64,000 nucleotides of DNA, from NCBI RefSeq assembly GCF_013372285.1, contig NZ_CP054301.1, positions 916,001-980,000 of the forward strand, written 5' to 3'. Source of the DNA: Marinomonas primoryensis (lineage in GTDB: Bacteria > Pseudomonadota > Gammaproteobacteria > Pseudomonadales > Marinomonadaceae). The notes beneath the pieces were generated by a model. The model made no database searches. It worked only from the letters and a program-made list of their open reading frames with translations, and had not been told where the DNA came from. A program made the position numbers and the translations under genes. How positions within the stretch are numbered: position 1 is the stretch's first letter; each line of letters begins with the position of its first letter. Shown one piece after another: positions 46,550-54,519 of the stretch.

Positions 46550-47476
46550 CTAAAGTTCTGGGGCTAGAATGCCTTTTAGGTTCTTAAAGCACGTTTTAGA
46601 TGCCGTAGATATAAGGTCTTCCATGTAGGCGTTTTCACGCTGGTCTTTTCTGATTGCCAAATAGAGCTTACACCAAACACCTTCTTCACCAAGTGATTTT
46701 GTCATCACATATTGCCGATTTGTGTATTCTGTTAATGCCCAATTAGGCAGACAGCATAGACCACGACCACTGGCAACCAATTGCATCATCATGAGCGTTA
46801 GCTCGCTGTGGCGGATTTTGGCAGGTGAAATACCGGCAGGGTTTAGAAAATGTTTAAAAATATCCAGTCGCTCTGTTTCAACAGGATAGGTGATGAGTGT
46901 TTCTTTCTCGAAATCTTCCGGGCTTAGAAACTCTTTTTTTGCCAATGGATGATGTCGAGACAGGGCGACTTGCGATTCATATTGAAATAAAGGGATGTAT
47001 TCAATATTGGGAATATCTTGAGGGTCGGATGTTACCACTAAATCTAAATCGCCACGAGCGAGGGCAGGCAGAGGCATAAAGCCAAACGCCGTAGAAAGGT
47101 CTAGCTCGACATCTGGCCAATGTTCACGAAAGTGATCAATCGTTGGCATGAGCCATTCATAGCAACTGTGGCACTCGATGGCGATGTGTAAACGGCCGCT
47201 TTCGCCTTCTGCAAAGCGGTGAATATCTCGCTGAGCGGATCGAAATGAGAGTAGAACATCATCGGCAAGTTGTAATAAACGCAGTCCAGCACTGGTGAAG
47301 CGGACAGGTTTGGTTTTTCGAATGAATAATGGGCAGCCTAGCTTCTCTTCTAGATCTTTGAGCTGGTGAGATAAAGCAGACTGCGTTAAATGTACTCGTT
47401 CAGCGGCTTCGACTAAGCTGCCTGTTTCTCTTAACGCGGTCAGTGTTTTTAAATGCCTAACTTCAATAATGCTCAT
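46550..47476 (-). CDS. metR: LysR-family methionine regulator MetR
   Basis: The 308-residue protein matches MetR closely: IEVRHLKTLTALRETGSLVEAAE, a helix-turn-helix (LTQSALSHQLKDLEEKLG), then LHIAIECHSCYEWLMP and DLDLVVTSD in the effector domain. MetR senses homocysteine and activates methionine biosynthesis genes such as metE, metF and metH. No met gene is adjacent. It is convergent with the kinase. Confidence 0.92.
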   Translation of the reverse strand: MSIIEVRHLKTLTALRETGSLVEAAERVHLTQSALSHQLKDLEEKLGCPLFIRKTKPVRFTSAGLRLLQLADDVLLSFRSAQRDIHRFAEGESGRLHIAIECHSCYEWLMPTIDHFREHWPDVELDLSTAFGFMPLPALARGDLDLVVTSDPQDIPNIEYIPLFQYESQVALSRHHPLAKKEFLSPEDFEKETLITYPVETERLDIFKHFLNPAGISPAKIRHSELTLMMMQLVASGRGLCCLPNWALTEYTNRQYVMTKSLGEEGVWCKLYLAIRKDQRENAYMEDLISTASKTCFKNLKGILAPEL

Positions 47477-47518
47477 AGTAATTCACGGTTGATGCGTTTT
47501 TTTCAATGTGTTGGATAT

Positions 47519-47559
47519 AAAAAAGCTCGCTGGATGATTGCGCCCAGACGAGCTTTTTT
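47519..47559 (-). terminator. Rho-independent terminator after argF
   Basis: AAAAAAGCTCG at 47519-47529 pairs with CGAGCTTTTTT at 47549-47559, extended by CTGG/CCAG inside. Read on the minus strand, it follows the argF stop by 6 bases and ends in six T. The T-runs on both strands could also make it work in the other direction. Confidence 0.85.
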
Positions 47560-47565
47560 ATTGTG

Positions 47566-48471
47566 TTAGCGGCACAATAAAAACTCAAGTAATGCTTTTT
47601 GTGCGTGCAGGCGGTTTTCTGCTTCATCCCATACGACAGAGTCTGTGCGATCTATGACATCGGCAGACACTTCTTCACCACGGTGTGCTGGCAAACAATG
47701 CATGAATAGCGCATCTGGGTTGGCTTTTGCCATAAGCTCTGAATTTACTTGGAAGCCATCAAAATCTTTCAGGCGTTGTTCTTGCTCGTCTTCTTGCCCC
47801 ATAGAGGCAAATACGTCAGTAACAATGAGGTCGGCGCCTTTTGCTGCTTCATGAGTGTTATGAACGACAGTGACGCGGTCTTTATGCTCTTCAACTAGGT
47901 CTGCATTTGGCTCGTATCCCACAGGGCAGGCGACGACAAGTTGAAAGTTTAGGAGTGCGGCGGCGTTAATGTAAGAGTTACACATGTTATTGCCATCACC
48001 GACCCAGACTACTTTTTTACCTTCAATGGAGCCTCTATGCTCTTGATAAGTCTGCATGTCAGCAAGAAGTTGGCACGGATGATAGTCGTCCGTAAGGGCA
48101 TTGATAACCGGAACCGATGAGTATTTAGCAAAGGTTTCAATGGTTTCATGGTCAAATGTTCTGATCATCACGGCATCTACCATGCTGGAGATGACCCGAG
48201 CACTGTCTTCTACCGGTTCACCACGCCCAAGCTGGGTATCACGGGACGAAAGGAAAAGCGCGTGACCACCCAATTGAGCCATACCCGCTTCGAAAGAAAC
48301 GCGAGTACGAGTGGACGATTTTTCAAAAATCATCGCCAGTACTCGGTTTTTCAACGGTTGGAATAAAGTGCCTTCATGATGAATTTTCTTAAGCTCAGAA
48401 GCTCGTAGTAGTAACTGTTTTAACTCATCAGAAGTTAGATCTTTCAGAGTAAGAAAATGTCTTGGCGACAC
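47566..48471 (-). CDS. argF: Ornithine carbamoyltransferase
   Basis: This enzyme makes citrulline from ornithine and carbamoyl phosphate in arginine synthesis. The carbamoyl phosphate motif [13 protein letters not shown], the [12 protein letters not shown] segment and the ornithine-binding [12 protein letters not shown] are present. I use GTG 48471, with AAGGAG (48479-48484) 7 bases upstream, giving 301 residues that begin [12 protein letters not shown] as in relatives; a longer ATG start at 48546 adds 25 unconserved residues and skips this site. A strong terminator follows. Confidence 0.95.
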   Translation of the reverse strand: MSPRHFLTLKDLTSDELKQLLLRASELKKIHHEGTLFQPLKNRVLAMIFEKSSTRTRVSFEAGMAQLGGHALFLSSRDTQLGRGEPVEDSARVISSMVDAVMIRTFDHETIETFAKYSSVPVINALTDDYHPCQLLADMQTYQEHRGSIEGKKVVWVGDGNNMCNSYINAAALLNFQLVVACPVGYEPNADLVEEHKDRVTVVHNTHEAAKGADLIVTDVFASMGQEDEQEQRLKDFDGFQVNSELMAKANPDALFMHCLPAHRGEEVSADVIDRTDSVVWDEAENRLHAQKALLEFLLCR

Positions 48472-48715
48472 GCTAGAGCTCCTTAATTGTCTTTTGAAAA
48501 GGGAATCGACCAATTTAATACACTCAGGTAAGTGAGTAAAGGGCAATTAACGATAGAAAGAGCAAAGGAAAGCGTCTTCTTGGGGTTGTAAATGCACCAC
48601 CAGACCCAATAAACTGATGCAACTTTAAATGAATTTAGTGGTTGTTCATTTTGTGGTGGCATTAACAATGTGTTTGTCGCCATGTTAGACGCAGTCCAAG
48701 AACGAGGTTTTTAAT

Positions 48716-49045
48716 ATGAGTAATACAATCGAAACAATTAAAGAGCAAATTAATAGCAATGATATCCTGCTATACATGAAAGGTAACCCTCGTGCGCCTC
48801 AGTGTGGTTTTTCCTCTCAGGCGGTTCAAGCTCTTATGGCTTGTGGTGAGCGTTTTGCTTTTGTGAATATTTTAGACAATCCAGATATTCGTGCAGAGCT
48901 GCCAAAATTCGCTAACTGGCCAACGTTTCCACAGCTTTGGATCAAAGGTGAGTTAGTTGGCGGCTGTGACATTATTGTTGAAATGGCAGGTAACGGTGAA
49001 TTGCAAACCTTGATTAACGCTGCTGTTGGTACAACTGAAGAGTAA
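48716..49045 (+). CDS. grxD: Monothiol glutaredoxin GrxD
   Basis: A 109-residue monothiol glutaredoxin with the active site CGFS (RAPQCGFSSQAV), WPTFPQLWIKGELVGGCDI and the conserved tail. With glutathione it binds a [2Fe-2S] cluster and passes it to acceptor proteins. The gap upstream (244 bases to argF) includes an imperfect inverted repeat of about 80 bases, described in findings. Confidence 0.97.
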   Translation: MSNTIETIKEQINSNDILLYMKGNPRAPQCGFSSQAVQALMACGERFAFVNILDNPDIRAELPKFANWPTFPQLWIKGELVGGCDIIVEMAGNGELQTLINAAVGTTEE

Positions 49046-49129
49046 GCTAATACGTTGTCTGTTTAAGGGCGACATTATTTGATGAAACATTAGTCTGTTA
49101 AATTTTAAGAAATAAAGGAGATTTTAAAG

Positions 49130-49753
49130 ATGTCTATTTTAGTTGGTAAAAAAGCGCCTGATTTTACAGTTCCAGCGGTATTGGCTGATGGCCAAATTGT
49201 GGATTCTTTCAGCTTGTCTGAAACGATCAAAGGTAAATACGCTATCGTGTTTTTCTATCCATTGGATTTCACTTTTGTATGCCCGTCTGAAATTATTGCT
49301 ATGTCTCATCGCATGGATAAATTTCGTGAAATGGGCGTAGAAGTTGTTGGTGTTTCTATCGATTCTCATTTTACTCACAACGCTTGGCGTAACACCCCAG
49401 TAGAGCAAGGTGGTATCGGCGCTGTTGAATACACGCTAGCGGCCGATATGGATCATGCTATTGCTAAAGCGTATGGCATTGAATCTGAGGGCGGTGATTC
49501 TTACTACCCAGCGGGTGTTGCGATGCGTGCTTCTTTCGTAATCGATCAAAAAGGTATCGTTCGTTCACAAGTTGTAAACGACGAGCCTATTGGTCGTAAC
49601 ATGGATGAGTTGGTTCGTGTTGTAGACGCACTTCAGTTCTTCGAAGAGAACGGCCAAGTTTGCCCTGCAGGCTGGAACAAAGGTGACAAAGGTATGAATA
49701 CTTCACCTGAAGGTGTTGCATCTTACCTTGCTGAAAATTCTAAATCGCTATAA
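49130..49753 (+). CDS. Typical 2-Cys peroxiredoxin (AhpC/Prx1 type)
   Basis: The 207-residue enzyme reduces peroxides in the cytosol. The peroxidatic Cys51 lies in DFTFVCPSEI, the catalytic Thr/Pro in the same loop, and the resolving Cys in QVCPAGWN. Length and the MNTSPEGVASYL end fit the Tsa/Prx1-like branch with electrons from thioredoxin rather than AhpF; no ahpF is next to it. AAAGGAG lies upstream of the ATG, and a strong terminator follows. Confidence 0.94.
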   Translation: MSILVGKKAPDFTVPAVLADGQIVDSFSLSETIKGKYAIVFFYPLDFTFVCPSEIIAMSHRMDKFREMGVEVVGVSIDSHFTHNAWRNTPVEQGGIGAVEYTLAADMDHAIAKAYGIESEGGDSYYPAGVAMRASFVIDQKGIVRSQVVNDEPIGRNMDELVRVVDALQFFEENGQVCPAGWNKGDKGMNTSPEGVASYLAENSKSL

Positions 49754-49796
49754 GGCTCACTTTTACAGTAAGTAAAAGTTGTCATGAATAGTTGAT

Positions 49797-49833
49797 AAAA
49801 GCGTTCATTATGAAAACTAATGGACGCTTTTTT
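49797..49833 (+). terminator. Rho-independent terminator after the peroxiredoxin gene
   Basis: A 14-pair stem (49797-49810 with 49818-49831, one G-U pair, loop of 7) ends in a T-run. A second perfect eight-pair hairpin (ACTTTTAC with GTAAAAGT, 49759-49779) lies just before it. Confidence 0.88.
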
Positions 49834-49867
49834 ATTGTCTTCATTATGGTGTTTCGAATTTTCGCTT

Positions 49868-50257
49868 TTACCCTTCGTAAAGCTCAAGAGGTAAGCCATC
49901 TGGGTCGGCAAAAAAGGTAAAGCGTTTCCCCGTTAAATCATCCAGCCTAATGTCCTCTGTGATAATGCCATGCTTATTTAAGTGTTGGATGCATGATTCT
50001 AGATCCTGTACTGCAAACGCCAAGTGTCTTAGTCCTTGTGCTTCTGGATGGGAAGGTCTTGCTGGCGGTGATGGAAAAGAGAAAAGTTCTATTTGTTGGT
50101 GCTCATTGATAGCAAGATCTAATTTATAAGACTGGCGTGCTTCTCGGTAGGTTTCTTCAACAATTTTGAACCCAAGAATTTCATTGTAGAAGCGCTTTGA
50201 GACGTCATAGTCAGAGCAAATAATGGCAACATGATGGACATGAGAAACGGTAAACAT
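49868..50257 (-). CDS. VOC-family protein (YaeR/GloA2-like)
   Basis: A 129-residue vicinal-oxygen-chelate protein: VHHVAIICSDYDVSKRFYNEIL has the first metal-site His, LRHLAFAVQDLE the second and FFADPDGLPLELYE the last Glu. Members include YaeR and glyoxalase I relatives; the substrate of this branch is not established. It follows the LysR gene by 11 bases on the same strand and is probably co-transcribed with it. Confidence 0.85.
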   Translation of the reverse strand: MFTVSHVHHVAIICSDYDVSKRFYNEILGFKIVEETYREARQSYKLDLAINEHQQIELFSFPSPPARPSHPEAQGLRHLAFAVQDLESCIQHLNKHGIITEDIRLDDLTGKRFTFFADPDGLPLELYEG

Positions 50258-50268
50258 AATCCTACTTT

Positions 50269-51222
50269 TTATTGTTTAGTTTGTGCTTTTAGCTCATTGG
50301 CTACATCGATGACTTGTCGTCTAAACCAAATGTGGCTCGCGTCGTGATGCAGTAAAGGGCTCCAAATCATTTTCAACTCAATTTTTGGAATATTGAACGG
50401 GGGATCGAGAATAACCAAATCTGGATTTTTCTTATTGATCATTGCGACCTTTTTAGGCAAGGTGGCGATAAGATCCTGCTCCAGAGCCAGATGCATTGCG
50501 GTGTGATAACTTCTCGTGAACACCCGAATGCTGCGCTTGCGGTCAAGCGCTTGCAGTGCTTCATCCACCCAGCCGAGTTTTTGTACATCGGTAGGGTCCA
50601 TGCCCACACCGACGCCGAAGCCTGTTTTACTGACCCAGATGTGTTGGGCCTGGAGGTACGCATCAATATCAAAATGGTCTTTTATCGGATTTTTTGAACT
50701 CATCATGCAGACAAAGGTATCGAACCACACACTTTTCTGATGAAACGATTGTGGTAACTCTTCAAAGCGGTTGATGGCCATATCAATCCTGCCAGCTTCA
50801 ACATCATGAAAAGTCACATCGCTTGGTGTCATGATGTCCAGCGTAATGCCAGGGGCGTGTTCACGCAGACGATTCAGTAATCGAGGAATAACGGTTGAGG
50901 TTGCGTAATCACTGGCCATGATTCTAAACACACGTGTACTTGTACCTTCATTGAAGTCTGCCTCTGGTTGTAGGGCTTCTTCTAACTCAAGTAAGACTTT
51001 ACGAACAATCGGCTGAAGGCGAAGGGCTTTTTCAGTCGGTTTCATACCTTCGCTGGTTCGAACAAGTAGAGGATCGCTGAGTAAATCACGCAACCTTTTC
51101 AAGCCATTGCTCATGGCTGGCTGAGTAATGTTAAGCTTACTTGCAGAGCGAGTGACGTTGCATTCTCTTAATAACACATCAAGATAAATAAGAAGATTAA
51201 GGTCTATTTTATTAATATTCAT
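50269..51222 (-). CDS. LysR-family regulator (NodD/LeuO-like branch)
   Basis: A 317-residue LysR regulator whose start INKIDLNLLIYLDVLLRECNVTRSA and LNITQPAMSNGLKRLRDLL mark the NodD/LeuO-type branch. The effector domain (about 90-310) looks complete. The effector is unknown. Its only obvious partner is the VOC gene immediately downstream. Confidence 0.85.
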   Translation of the reverse strand: MNINKIDLNLLIYLDVLLRECNVTRSASKLNITQPAMSNGLKRLRDLLSDPLLVRTSEGMKPTEKALRLQPIVRKVLLELEEALQPEADFNEGTSTRVFRIMASDYATSTVIPRLLNRLREHAPGITLDIMTPSDVTFHDVEAGRIDMAINRFEELPQSFHQKSVWFDTFVCMMSSKNPIKDHFDIDAYLQAQHIWVSKTGFGVGVGMDPTDVQKLGWVDEALQALDRKRSIRVFTRSYHTAMHLALEQDLIATLPKKVAMINKKNPDLVILDPPFNIPKIELKMIWSPLLHHDASHIWFRRQVIDVANELKAQTKQ

Positions 51223-51309
51223 ACTTTTTTATGTGATTCACATGATTGGTCTATTATATGAATTGATTGTATTTTCCTTGGTGCAAACTACAACCGCGAA
51301 GTTCATGAT

Positions 51310-52197
51310 TTAACTATTCGCTAAGATTGGAACGGCGCGACATAGGTCGATAAAGCGTTGGGCGTTTTGTGTTAGTGCTGTATTTTTTGGTGTAACAATC
51401 AGTAGGTTTCGGTTAAGTTCCAATGGCGTATGATAAAGGCGAATTAGTCCCGAGTTTAACTCTTGGGAAATGGCCATACGAGATAAACACCCGAGCCCCA
51501 TTTGATGAATGACGGCCTGCTTTACTGCCTCCATATGAGCAAGAGAAAGCACCACATTGAGTTGAGGAATTTGAGCTGCTGTGGCTTGTTCCAGAATATT
51601 ACGAGTGCCAGAGCCTGATTCACGCATAACCCAGTTGGCTTGTTTTAAATCCTCCCAAGATAAATTTTCAGAACGCTCTTCTTCGACAGAACCAAATACA
51701 ACAAGCTCGTCTTTTAACCATACCTGCGTCATTAATTCTGCGTGCTGGCAGTAGCCTTCAATAAAACCAACCTCGGCTTTCCCAGTCAGTAATTGTTGAA
51801 TGACACTTTGCGTATTCCCAATTTCTAAATTAAAGCGAATATTGGGATGCTCACGCTTAAATAAAGACATTTGCTTAGGGAGTAAATAGTTGCCAACACT
51901 CACACTTGCTGCCAAATGCAAAGAGCCACTGAGTTCATCTTCATTGCCCATGCTTTCTATTTGTTCTATTTGACTAAGAACCGCGCGAGCTTGCGGGAGA
52001 AGGTGTCTGGCTTGTGGGGTTATTTGTAAGCGCTTGCCATGTCGGCGAAAAAGAGGGCGACCTAGTAAGGCCTCTAGTTCTCTTAATGCTTGGCTTGCTG
52101 CTGGTTGACTTATGGATACCATTTCAGCCGCGGCTGTAACGGATCCAGTATGAACAACGGCTTCAAATATTTGTAATTGTCTAAGTGTGATTCTCAT
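51310..52197 (-). CDS. LysR-family regulator (YeiE/CysB-like effector domain)
   Basis: A 295-residue LysR protein: ITLRQLQIFEAVVHTGSVTAAAEM, helix-turn-helix SISQPAASQALRELEALLG, then GSLHLAASVSVGNYLLPKQM and VGFIEGYCQHAEL, wording typical of the YeiE branch. The effector is unknown. LysR regulators often act on a neighbour; upstream on the same strand lies only a decayed coding fragment, so its original local target may have been lost. Confidence 0.85.
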   Translation of the reverse strand: MRITLRQLQIFEAVVHTGSVTAAAEMVSISQPAASQALRELEALLGRPLFRRHGKRLQITPQARHLLPQARAVLSQIEQIESMGNEDELSGSLHLAASVSVGNYLLPKQMSLFKREHPNIRFNLEIGNTQSVIQQLLTGKAEVGFIEGYCQHAELMTQVWLKDELVVFGSVEEERSENLSWEDLKQANWVMRESGSGTRNILEQATAAQIPQLNVVLSLAHMEAVKQAVIHQMGLGCLSRMAISQELNSGLIRLYHTPLELNRNLLIVTPKNTALTQNAQRFIDLCRAVPILANS

Positions 52198-52708
52198 TTG
52201 GCTATTGTAGCCTCGTTTTCGTTTTGATGAGTAGCGCTAATGTCTTTTGATATCATAAATGCGCGAAGGTATTAATAAAAAAGCCAACAGATTATTGATT
52301 CTGTTTTTTTGGAATGAAACTAACTTCAGTTTTATCGATGAACTCAGCACCGAGTTTGGTTTCTGCGATCAATTTCTACAAAAAGCGATCGATGCTAGCG
52401 TTCTGATTTTTTAAACTCTGTTGTTGGTCATTAGCACCGACGGCCAGAATAGACTCAAATACCAATGGTGGGCAGTAAGGGCTAGCTTTATATACATTTT
52501 TCTCTTTTTTAATATTGAATTTTAAACTATGCCGGAATTTGGTGCCAAGTGTTCGTTGCTGGGTTACTTTTTAGATACATAACTTATATAGATCTTCTAT
52601 AAGAAACAGAGTTAGTATTTGTCTATATTGCATATTAATTGTTCGATTACAGTGTTTTCATTACTCTATTCGGGTAGTTTTGAAACCATATGGAAGGCAT
52701 GGCTAGGT
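52198..52708. other. Long intergenic region between LysR gene and signalling genes
   Basis: Apart from the decayed minus-strand fragment (52292-52570), I see a short hairpin AACAGA/TCTGTT followed by seven T at 52286-52310 and an AT-rich stretch before the receiver-GGDEF-EAL gene. The promoter of that gene is probably in the last 100 bases, but no clear -35/-10 pair stands out. Confidence 0.6.
52292..52570 (-). pseudogene. Decayed coding fragment, possibly an SGNH/GDSL hydrolase end
   Basis: On the minus strand one frame is open for 279 bases except for a TAG at 52376-52378, and it ends at TAA 52292-52294. The translation looks protein-like, not random: it contains LGTKFRHSLKFN, CPPLVFESILAVGAND, NASIDRFL (stop) KLIAETKLGAEFID. 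The TAG would be CAG by one transition. LGTKFR... resembles block III (GTND) of SGNH/GDSL hydrolases with the key residues lost; this match is from memory and tentative. No start codon or 5' part remains. Confidence 0.35.
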
Positions 52709-54493
52709 ATGAAGCAATCTCCAACAGTGTTAATTGTCGACGATGTACCAGAAAATTTACGGGTTTTACAGGATGTAATTGCTGCATTAGATTGTAAGAT
52801 TGCTGTTGCTAACTCGGGTGAACGCGCCCTAGAGTTACTAGAAAGAACGCAGCCATGTTTGATTTTATTGGATGTCATGATGGGCGGGATAGACGGTTTT
52901 GAAACCTGTCGCCGTATTCGATCTCATCCGAGATACAAAGATGTTCCTGTCATTTTTGTGACGGCATTAGCAGACGATATTAGTCGTGGCTTTGAAGTCG
53001 GTGGAAACGATTACATCAGTAAGCCTATCCGGATTGAAGAAGTGCGCTCTAGAGTTCAGCATCAATTAGAAAAGTTTCAATTAGTCCATGAATTAAGAGC
53101 GCTTACGGTTTCATTGGAAGAAAAAGTAAGAGAGCGTACTTCTGACCTAAATCTAGTGAATCGGAATCTTCGTAAAGAGGTAAGCGAAAGACGCTATATG
53201 CAAGATAGGCTGAAATATCTTGCCCAACATGATTTCGTTACGCAGCTTTACAACCGAGATGCACTCGACGAACACATTTCCCATATTATTTCAGATGTTC
53301 AATCAGAAACGTCTAAGCACATTCCTTTTTTTATTTTGATTGATGTGAATGAATTTCGCTTGATAAATGATTCATGCGGCTGCATTGCTGGCGATGAGTT
53401 GTTGCATCAGCTGGCATCCTTAATAAGTGAGTTTATTGATCCTCAACGTGATTTCTGCGCGCGGTTAAGTGGCGACAAATTTGCCATAGTGGTGAGTAAG
53501 GGTGGAGACGAATCTGTTGAGTCTTTATTTCGTTTGCTTCAAAAAGGGATTAAGAATTTTTCTTTCGTTTGGGATGAGCGTCAATTTCGAATGAGTGTGA
53601 CGCAAGTGGCAATACCAATAACACTTGATATGGTGTCGTTTGAGCAAGTCGTGATGTTGGCCGATGAAGTGTGTTACGCAAGTAAAAAATCAGGAATACA
53701 TTCTCGAATTATAAAGAATGCAAAAGACCTTTCCTATGATGAGCATCGTGGCAACCTAAATTGGGGGCTACGTATTATTGATGGTCTTGAAAAGGATTTG
53801 TTTGAAGTGCATTTTCAGCAAGTTTGTTCATTGAATAGTGATGAACCGAGAAAAAAGATAGAAATTTTGGTAAGGCTGAAAGATGAAGAATCGGGCGGGC
53901 TGATTTACCCTAATGACTTTATTCGAGCGGCGGAGCGATTTGGAATCATTTCTAAAATTGATCGTTGGGTCATTAACCATACCATGAAGCAATTAGCAGA
54001 AAGGGAAGGCTTGTGGGAGCAAGTTGATCAAGTGGCGCTTAATGTATCGGCCTTATCTGTGCGTCAGTCAGGTTTTGCCGAATTTATTATTGAACGGCTG
54101 GCGTATTATCAATTAGATGGTCGTAAATTTTGCTTTGAAATTACGGAAACTGAAGCGTTAAATAACTTTTCAGATACGCGTAAGTTTATGGCAATGCTTC
54201 ATGGAAGCGGTTGCAGTATCGCTTTGGATGACTTTGGTACTGGCTTTTCGTCGTTTGCTTATTTAACGGATTTGCCTTTTGATCTAATTAAAATTGATGG
54301 CATGTTTATTAAAGATATGCATGTTAATGACATTCACTACGGCATGGTCGACTCCATTGTTAAGCTTGCAAAAATGCTAGATAAGCCGGTGGTCGCTGAG
54401 TTTGTTGAAAACCAAACCATTGTCAATAAACTCAAGCTGCTTGGGGTGGAATGGGGGCAAGGTTATCACTTCCATAAACCCGAAAAATTGTAA
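52709..54493 (+). CDS. Response regulator with degenerate GGDEF and EAL domains
   Basis: From ATG 52709 the 594-residue protein has a receiver (acceptor in CLILLDVMMGGIDG), a coiled-coil linker (VSLEEKVRERTSDLN), a GGDEF domain whose signature is SGDKF, so cyclase activity is unlikely, and an EAL domain. The EAL signature reads EILVR, keeping the glutamate, and DDFGTGFSSFAYL is intact, so c-di-GMP phosphodiesterase activity is plausible. An in-frame start at 52619 would add 30 unconserved residues. The hybrid kinase encoded 26 bases downstream is the likely phosphate donor. Confidence 0.88.
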   Translation: MKQSPTVLIVDDVPENLRVLQDVIAALDCKIAVANSGERALELLERTQPCLILLDVMMGGIDGFETCRRIRSHPRYKDVPVIFVTALADDISRGFEVGGNDYISKPIRIEEVRSRVQHQLEKFQLVHELRALTVSLEEKVRERTSDLNLVNRNLRKEVSERRYMQDRLKYLAQHDFVTQLYNRDALDEHISHIISDVQSETSKHIPFFILIDVNEFRLINDSCGCIAGDELLHQLASLISEFIDPQRDFCARLSGDKFAIVVSKGGDESVESLFRLLQKGIKNFSFVWDERQFRMSVTQVAIPITLDMVSFEQVVMLADEVCYASKKSGIHSRIIKNAKDLSYDEHRGNLNWGLRIIDGLEKDLFEVHFQQVCSLNSDEPRKKIEILVRLKDEESGGLIYPNDFIRAAERFGIISKIDRWVINHTMKQLAEREGLWEQVDQVALNVSALSVRQSGFAEFIIERLAYYQLDGRKFCFEITETEALNNFSDTRKFMAMLHGSGCSIALDDFGTGFSSFAYLTDLPFDLIKIDGMFIKDMHVNDIHYGMVDSIVKLAKMLDKPVVAEFVENQTIVNKLKLLGVEWGQGYHFHKPEKL

Positions 54494-54519
54494 TAAATTA
54501 TTTTTTAGGATACCTAAAT

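Noticed and set aside
48483..48683. A 66-residue minus-strand frame in the argF leader, ending 11 bases before argF
   Set aside because: No ribosome-binding site, odd tryptophan-rich composition, and no family likeness. Its stop overlapping the argF Shine-Dalgarno could be chance.
52286..52310. AACAGA/TCTGTT hairpin followed by seven T on the plus strand
   Set aside because: No plus-strand gene lies upstream to be terminated, and the stem is only six AT-rich pairs; probably chance in an AT-rich gap.
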